Below are positions 37,761 to 41,639 of a DNA stretch of 41,639 bases, in pieces. This DNA is from an uncultured beta proteobacterium (GTDB lineage: Bacteria; Pseudomonadota; Gammaproteobacteria; Burkholderiales; Burkholderiaceae_C). The translations under genes were made by a program, and so were the position numbers. The stretch is taken from the NCBI GenBank assembly GCA_903905735.1, contig CAIVHU010000204.1, positions 1 to 41,639 on the forward strand. The letters are read 5' to 3'. Below the pieces are notes generated by a model. It was not told the DNA's origin, searched no databases, and was given only the letters and a program-made list of their open reading frames with translations. Within the stretch, counting starts at the first letter, position 1. Every line of letters begins with the position of its first letter.

Positions 37761-38647
37761 GCGACACCACCGCAAGCCTGAGCCGAAAGCTCGGTACGGC
37801 GGGCGAGCTTCAATCGGTGGTGCGCACCATGAAAGCCGTGGCCGCTTCCAGCATCGGGCAGTACGAGGCTGCCGTGCGCGCGCTGGGAGACTACGACCGG
37901 ACAGTCCAATTGGGTCTGGCGGTGTGTCTGCGTCAGATCGAGTTGCCACCCGCCGCCGGGCCAGCGCGGCATGACGATGGCACCGGGGTGATTGCCGCCG
38001 TGGTGTTTGGCTCCGACCAGGGCCTGGTGGGCCAGTTCAACGATGTGATGGCCCAATTTGTCGTCAAAACGCTGGGCGCGTGGCCCGGAAAAAAAACGCT
38101 CTGGGCGATTGGCGAGCGCATTAGTTCGCGCCTGGGTGAAACCGATTTGGCGTTGGGCAAAAGCTTCACGCTGCCGGGCTCCATCGGTGCGATCACGCCG
38201 CTGCTTGGCCAGATCCTCGTCGAGATTGAAAGTTTGCAAGAAAGCGGCGATATTGCCCAGGTCGTCGTGTTCCACAACAGCCCCCAAGCCGGCGCGGTGT
38301 ATAGCCCGACTTATCAGCGGCTGCTGCCGCTGGACCATGTCTGGCAGCGTGATTTGACGGCGATGGCCTGGCCAACCAATATTTTGCCCGAGGTCATGAA
38401 CGGCGGGGCGGCAACCCTGAGGGCTTTTGTGCGCGAATACCTGTTTGTCTCGCTGTTCAAGGCCTGTGCTGAATCGCTCGCCAGCGAAAATGCCAGCCGC
38501 CTGGCTGCCATGCAGCGTGCTGAAAAAAACATCGACGAATTGCTGGAAGACCTGAACCGCTCGTTTCACCGGCTGCGCCAAAGCGGTATTGATGAAGAGC
38601 TGTTTGACGTGATCTCCGGCTTTGAGGCGTTGAAGGGTTCGCATTGA
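37757..38647 (+). CDS. atpG: N-ATPase gamma subunit
   Basis: This is a 296-residue gamma subunit. The N-terminal coil ([23 protein letters not shown]) and C-terminal coil ([10 protein letters not shown]) form the rotor shaft; the Rossmann-like middle has [12 protein letters not shown]. The gene completes the operon. PPK2 starts 19 bases further on. Confidence 0.93.
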   Translation: MSDTTASLSRKLGTAGELQSVVRTMKAVAASSIGQYEAAVRALGDYDRTVQLGLAVCLRQIELPPAAGPARHDDGTGVIAAVVFGSDQGLVGQFNDVMAQFVVKTLGAWPGKKTLWAIGERISSRLGETDLALGKSFTLPGSIGAITPLLGQILVEIESLQESGDIAQVVVFHNSPQAGAVYSPTYQRLLPLDHVWQRDLTAMAWPTNILPEVMNGGAATLRAFVREYLFVSLFKACAESLASENASRLAAMQRAEKNIDELLEDLNRSFHRLRQSGIDEELFDVISGFEALKGSH

Positions 38648-38666
38648 GACGACTGAAAGGATTCCT

Positions 38667-39560
38667 ATGAAGTTCAAACTCGAAGATTTCCAGGTCAAGG
38701 AAGGTGACAAGGTCAACCTCACCAAGTGGCCGACCCTGGTGAAGCCCCTGTACAAGTCAAAAAAAGACTATGCAAAGCTCCTTGGCGAGCAAGTCACCGA
38801 GCTCAGTGAACTGCAGCAACTGCACTATGCCTCCAACCGGTATGCGGTGCTGCTGATTTTCCAGGCCATGGATGCCGCTGGCAAAGACGGTGCGATCAAG
38901 CACGTCATGTCTGGCGTCAACCCGCAGGGCTGCCAGGTGTTCAGCTTCAAACACCCTAGCGCCCAGGAACTGGAGCATGACTTTCTGTGGCGCACCACCC
39001 AGTCGCTGCCAGAGCGTGGACGCATCGGCATCTTTAACCGCTCGTATTACGAAGAAGTGCTGATCGTGCGGGTGCACCCGGAAATCCTGCAGGCGCAGCG
39101 CATACCTGACGAGTTGGAACACATCGAGACCTTCTGGCAGGATCGCTACCGGTCCATCGTCAACCTGGAGAACCATCTCCACAACAATGGCACCAAGATC
39201 ATCAAGTTCTTTTTGCACCTGTCAGAAGAAGAGCAGCGTCAGCGCTTTCTGGACCGCATCGATGAGCCAGACAATAACTGGAAATTCAGCACCGCCGACA
39301 TCGAGGAAAGAAAATTCTGGCCGCAGTACATGCATGCCTATGAAGCGTGCCTGAGCGCGACCAGCACGCAAATTGCGCCTTGGTATGTTGTGCCCGCTGA
39401 TGACAAGCACAACGCCAGGCTGATCATCTCGAACATCGTGGTGGAAGCGTTCAAGTCACTGGACATGCATTACCCTGAAACCGATGACACGCGTCGCAAG
39501 GAGTTGTTGGCCATCCGCAAGCAGTTGGTGCAGGGTGCGCCGCGAAAAGCTGACCGATGA
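38667..39560 (+). CDS. ppk2: Polyphosphate kinase 2 family protein
   Basis: This is a 297-residue PPK2 domain protein. It has a P-loop [11 protein letters not shown] near residues 66-76, a Walker B-like F-N-R-S-Y-Y-E-E-V near 124, and the lid region [12 protein letters not shown]2 enzymes move phosphate between polyphosphate and nucleotides; this single-domain layout is used by ADP- or AMP-phosphorylating (class I/III) enzymes, and the class is not settled here. It follows atpG by 19 bases on the same strand and is likely co-transcribed with the N-ATPase. Confidence 0.92.
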   Translation: MKFKLEDFQVKEGDKVNLTKWPTLVKPLYKSKKDYAKLLGEQVTELSELQQLHYASNRYAVLLIFQAMDAAGKDGAIKHVMSGVNPQGCQVFSFKHPSAQELEHDFLWRTTQSLPERGRIGIFNRSYYEEVLIVRVHPEILQAQRIPDELEHIETFWQDRYRSIVNLENHLHNNGTKIIKFFLHLSEEEQRQRFLDRIDEPDNNWKFSTADIEERKFWPQYMHAYEACLSATSTQIAPWYVVPADDKHNARLIISNIVVEAFKSLDMHYPETDDTRRKELLAIRKQLVQGAPRKADR

Positions 39561-39620
39561 AGCGCCGTGTCTGATCTGGTATTGAAATGATTCTGACAGC
39601 ACACATGGCTACAGTATTTG

Positions 39621-39661
39621 TAGCTGCTCGCGCAATCAGCTAAAGGGCTGGAAGCCTTTTT
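39621..39661 (+). repeat. Dispersed intergenic repeat, copy 7
   Basis: TAGCTGCTCGCGCAATCAGC is followed by TAAAGGGCTGGAAGCC and a T5 run, 60 bases after ppk2. With its T-run it may end that transcript. Confidence 0.65.
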
Positions 39662-39742
39662 GACATGTGGTGCCAGCAGGAATCACAAATCGGCTGTAAC
39701 CCATTGAAAATCCTAGCGTTTTTTCATTCGGTGGTAGAAAAT

Positions 39743-39767
39743 ACCCCCAAATGTACCCCCAAATCGT
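39743..39767 (+). repeat. C5 direct repeats before the integrase
   Basis: Two copies of TACCCCCAAAT lie in direct tandem a few bases upstream of the integrase ribosome site. Their complement, T/G-GGGG-rich, recurs downstream of the same gene. Confidence 0.55.
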
Positions 39768-39781
39768 AAAGGATACCCACC

Positions 39782-40987
39782 ATGCCGCTGACTGATGCCC
39801 AACTTCGCAACCTGACCGAACCCGGAAAACACTTTGACGGCGGCGGGCTTTTCCTTGATCTGACCAAAGCGGGCGGGCGCTACTGGCGCTTGAAGTATCG
39901 GCACCTGGGCAAAGAAAAACTATTGGCGCTGGGCGTGTACCCCACGGTAAGTCTCAAGACTGCCCGCGACCTGGCAAACACCGCCCGCAAAACCTTGAAG
40001 GACGGCAACGACCCCGGCGCAATGCGCAAAGCCGAAAAAGCCAAGGTAGTGCAGGAAACCGTGAACACCCTTGAAGCGGTGGCACGTGACTGGCTGAAGC
40101 ACCAGTCCGCCCGCTGGGCACCCGTGACACTTGCCCGCATTCGCGCATCCCTTGAGGCTGACATTTTCCCGGCGTTGGGGGCGCGGCCTATTGCCAGCAT
40201 CAAGCCCGGCGAAATCATGGCGGCGGTCAAAAAGGTAGAGGCACGCGGGGCAGCCGACCAAGCCGACCGGGTTCTAAAGCGGGTGAAGGCGGTTTACCGT
40301 TGGGCGGTGACCCATGAGCGCATTGAATCGAACCCGATGGTTGATCTGGTGCCGGGTGAAATACTCAAACCCCGGCATGTGACACACCGCCCGGCCCTGG
40401 CAGATAGCGACCTGCCCGCATTCCTGGCAAAACTGGCGGCGTATGACGGCGACCCCCACACCGTGAACGCTTTGCGGCTGCTTATGCTGACTGCAACCCG
40501 GCCCGGTGAAACACGCGGGGCGCTGTGGGCAGAGTTTGACCTTGACGCGGCGCTGTGGATCATTCCAGCGGCCCGCATGAAAATGAAACTTGAACACCGC
40601 GTGCCACTGTCACGGCAAGCTGTGGAAGTGCTGCGCACCATGCAAGCCCTGAGCGGTGAACGTGAGCTGGTGTTCCCCAGCCCGTTCTATCCAAGTAAAT
40701 CACTGAGTGAAAACACCTTCAATAGTGCCCTGGCACGCATGGGATTCAAAGGCAGCGCAACCGCCCACGGTTTCCGGGCGCTGTTTTCCACGGTGGCCAA
40801 TGAATGCAACTGGAACCCGGACGTAATCGAGCGCCAGTTAGCCCACGTGGAGCGCAACGGCGTGCGAGCTGCTTACCACCGTTCAACCTACCTTGACGAT
40901 CGCGCCAAACTGATGCAATGGTGGGCTGATTACCTTGACGGGCGCAAGACTGGCAAGGTTCTGAAAATGAAAAAACGAGCCGCCTGA
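39782..40987 (+). CDS. Tyrosine recombinase of the P4 integrase family
   Basis: This is a 401-residue protein. The N-terminus (F-D-G-G-G-L-F-L-D-L, then G-V-Y-P-T-V-S-L-K-T-A-R) is the DUF4102-type arm-binding domain. The catalytic domain has Arg240 in T-A-T-R-P-G-E-T, His329 and Arg332 in A-H-G-F-R-A, and a probable tyrosine nucleophile Tyr365 in A-A-Y-H-R. It appears full length. It would insert or excise a genomic island or prophage. No tRNA gene lies on either side within the window, and no other phage genes are seen, so the element, if any, extends past the right edge or is decayed. Confidence 0.94.
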   Translation: MPLTDAQLRNLTEPGKHFDGGGLFLDLTKAGGRYWRLKYRHLGKEKLLALGVYPTVSLKTARDLANTARKTLKDGNDPGAMRKAEKAKVVQETVNTLEAVARDWLKHQSARWAPVTLARIRASLEADIFPALGARPIASIKPGEIMAAVKKVEARGAADQADRVLKRVKAVYRWAVTHERIESNPMVDLVPGEILKPRHVTHRPALADSDLPAFLAKLAAYDGDPHTVNALRLLMLTATRPGETRGALWAEFDLDAALWIIPAARMKMKLEHRVPLSRQAVEVLRTMQALSGERELVFPSPFYPSKSLSENTFNSALARMGFKGSATAHGFRALFSTVANECNWNPDVIERQLAHVERNGVRAAYHRSTYLDDRAKLMQWWADYLDGRKTGKVLKMKKRAA

Positions 40988-41009
40988 CCCACCACCAAGC
41001 CCCCCCAAC

Positions 41010-41043
41010 ACCGCCCCGCACTGACCCGCCGGGCGGTTTTTTT
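41010..41043 (+). terminator. Intrinsic terminator after the integrase
   Basis: The stem ACCGCCC/GGGCGGT (41010-41016 with 41031-41037) with a 14-base loop is followed by a run of seven Ts. It lies 22 bases after the integrase stop. Confidence 0.8.
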
Positions 41044-41076
41044 GCGCCTGCTGCAATTTTTCCAAGCTGCTACCCG

Positions 41077-41238
41077 CTGAAAATGTGGGGGCAGTGGGGG
41101 CAAATGGGAGAAACCTAGCATCCATGCGGGTTTGCGGCTGTTTTGGGAGTGGGGGCAAACTGGGGGCAGATTGGGGGCAAAGTGGGGGCATTCTTAGATG
41201 ATGAAATTGATTCACTCACTCTCTATATTCCTTTGCCC
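41077..41238 (+). repeat. Clustered G5 repeats after the integrase
   Basis: TGGGGGCA units occur at least six times in about 110 bases (two near 41079-41102, four from 41150 to 41191), with an inverted TGCCCCC at about 41233. Units are spaced at about one helix turn. They could be arm-type binding sites for the neighbouring integrase. Confidence 0.6.
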
Positions 41239-41370
41239 CCGTGCCCAGCACCCCGCCCGTCCCGCTGCGCACTTTGCCGGATGCCTGCAAACGCCCCCGA
41301 ATTTGAGCGCAAAGGGTTTTCCCCTTGGAACCAGCCCCGGCGCTGCGTTTTGTGGTTTGACTGTGCAAAA

Positions 41371-41639
41371 CCTCGACACGCTGCGCACTGCCCGGCACGG
41401 CCTGAGCGCACCAGGTGCACGGTCTTGACCGGCTGCGCACTGCCTGGCCTGAGCTGGTGGCCAGCACCAGCACCTTGACTGCCTGGCAGCGTGGCACCGA
41501 TGCCCCCAGCGTGAGCGCACCAGGTGCAACACCCTGACCGCCGGGCGTGCTGTGGCACACGCCTGCACCGTGGCAGCACCTCGACACGCTGCGCACTGCC
41601 TGGCAGCGTGGCACCGATGCCCCCAGCGTGAGCGCACCA
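41371..41639 (+). repeat. Interleaved direct repeats at the right edge
   Basis: An identical 44-bp unit occurs at 41479-41522 and 41596-41639. A 22-bp unit beginning CCTCGACACGCTGCG occurs at 41371 and 41579, and GAGCGCACCAGGTGCA occurs at 41404 and again at about 41513. No gene is supported in this GC-rich end of the window. Confidence 0.8.

Noticed and set aside
39661..39781. A tRNA 3' end as the integrase attachment site.
   Set aside because: A short stretch resembles a T-arm-like sequence, but no cloverleaf can be built and no repeat of it is seen on the far side of the integrase.
41212..41637. A minus-strand frame of 141 codons at the right edge with an internal amino-acid repeat.
   Set aside because: The repeat comes from the 44-bp DNA repeat, the protein is Cys/Arg/Ala-rich with no fold, and all overlapping frames are equally open.
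41371..41639. The repeats at the right edge as a CRISPR array.
   Set aside because: Repeat sizes and spacings are unequal (44, 22 and 16 bp; 117 and 208 bp apart), repeats are interleaved and no cas gene is present.

Overview
The window looks like the chromosome of a sulfur-oxidising, CO2-fixing betaproteobacterium, most likely Burkholderiales/Comamonadaceae (Rhodoferax- or Polaromonas-like). The evidence is the soxCDYZAXB order, a form II RuBisCO with cbbQ/cbbO, a cbbR-cbbYEFPTZGKA block, a second (N-type) ATPase operon, and a dispersed palindromic intergenic repeat of a kind I associate with that family. The genus is an inference; no rRNA or tRNA gene was seen.

Layout. (1) 1-132 is the 3' end of an IS630-like transposase, followed by a one-helix membrane peptide, a small secreted Asn-Pro-Cys protein and a His-rich protein possibly of the DUF6969 family (154-1248). 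(2) 1277-11505 is the sulfur-oxidation region: a periplasmic double rhodanese with its own terminator, then a DUF302-like lipoprotein, a FadL-type outer-membrane protein, a small cytochrome c, soxC, soxD, soxY, soxZ, soxA, soxX and soxB. A perfect FNR/ANR box lies before the DUF302 gene, and an intrinsic terminator plus a 19-bp palindrome separate soxZ from soxA. (3) 11598-16647, minus strand: cbbM (form II RuBisCO), a 575-bp gap with two opposed repeat copies, then the RuBisCO activase genes cbbQ and cbbO. (4) 16876-19903: a ParA-like ATPase divergent from cbbM, a Phd/VapC-type toxin-antitoxin pair, an HNH nuclease, and two small minus-strand genes of unknown function behind a 14-bp palindrome. 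(5) 20031-31036: cbbR divergent from a nine-gene Calvin-cycle operon. A CbbR-operator candidate (CTCATCAG-N6-CTGAT) occurs in the same orientation before both cbbM and cbbY. (6) 31517-39560: a DUF1840 gene, the complete N-ATPase operon atpDCQRBEFAG and a polyphosphate kinase 2 gene, closely spaced and on one strand. (7) 39782-41639: a P4-type tyrosine recombinase, its terminator, clustered G5/C5 repeats and a gene-free edge built of direct repeats.

How the genes fit together. Sox enzymes oxidise thiosulfate in the periplasm; SoxCD is present, so full oxidation to sulfate is expected. The electrons support CO2 fixation through CbbM and the cbb operon. The N-ATPase and PPK2 add ion pumping and polyphosphate/nucleotide exchange. 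Transposase remains at one end and an integrase at the other suggest these modules may have been collected in a mobile or rearranged region; this is an inference.
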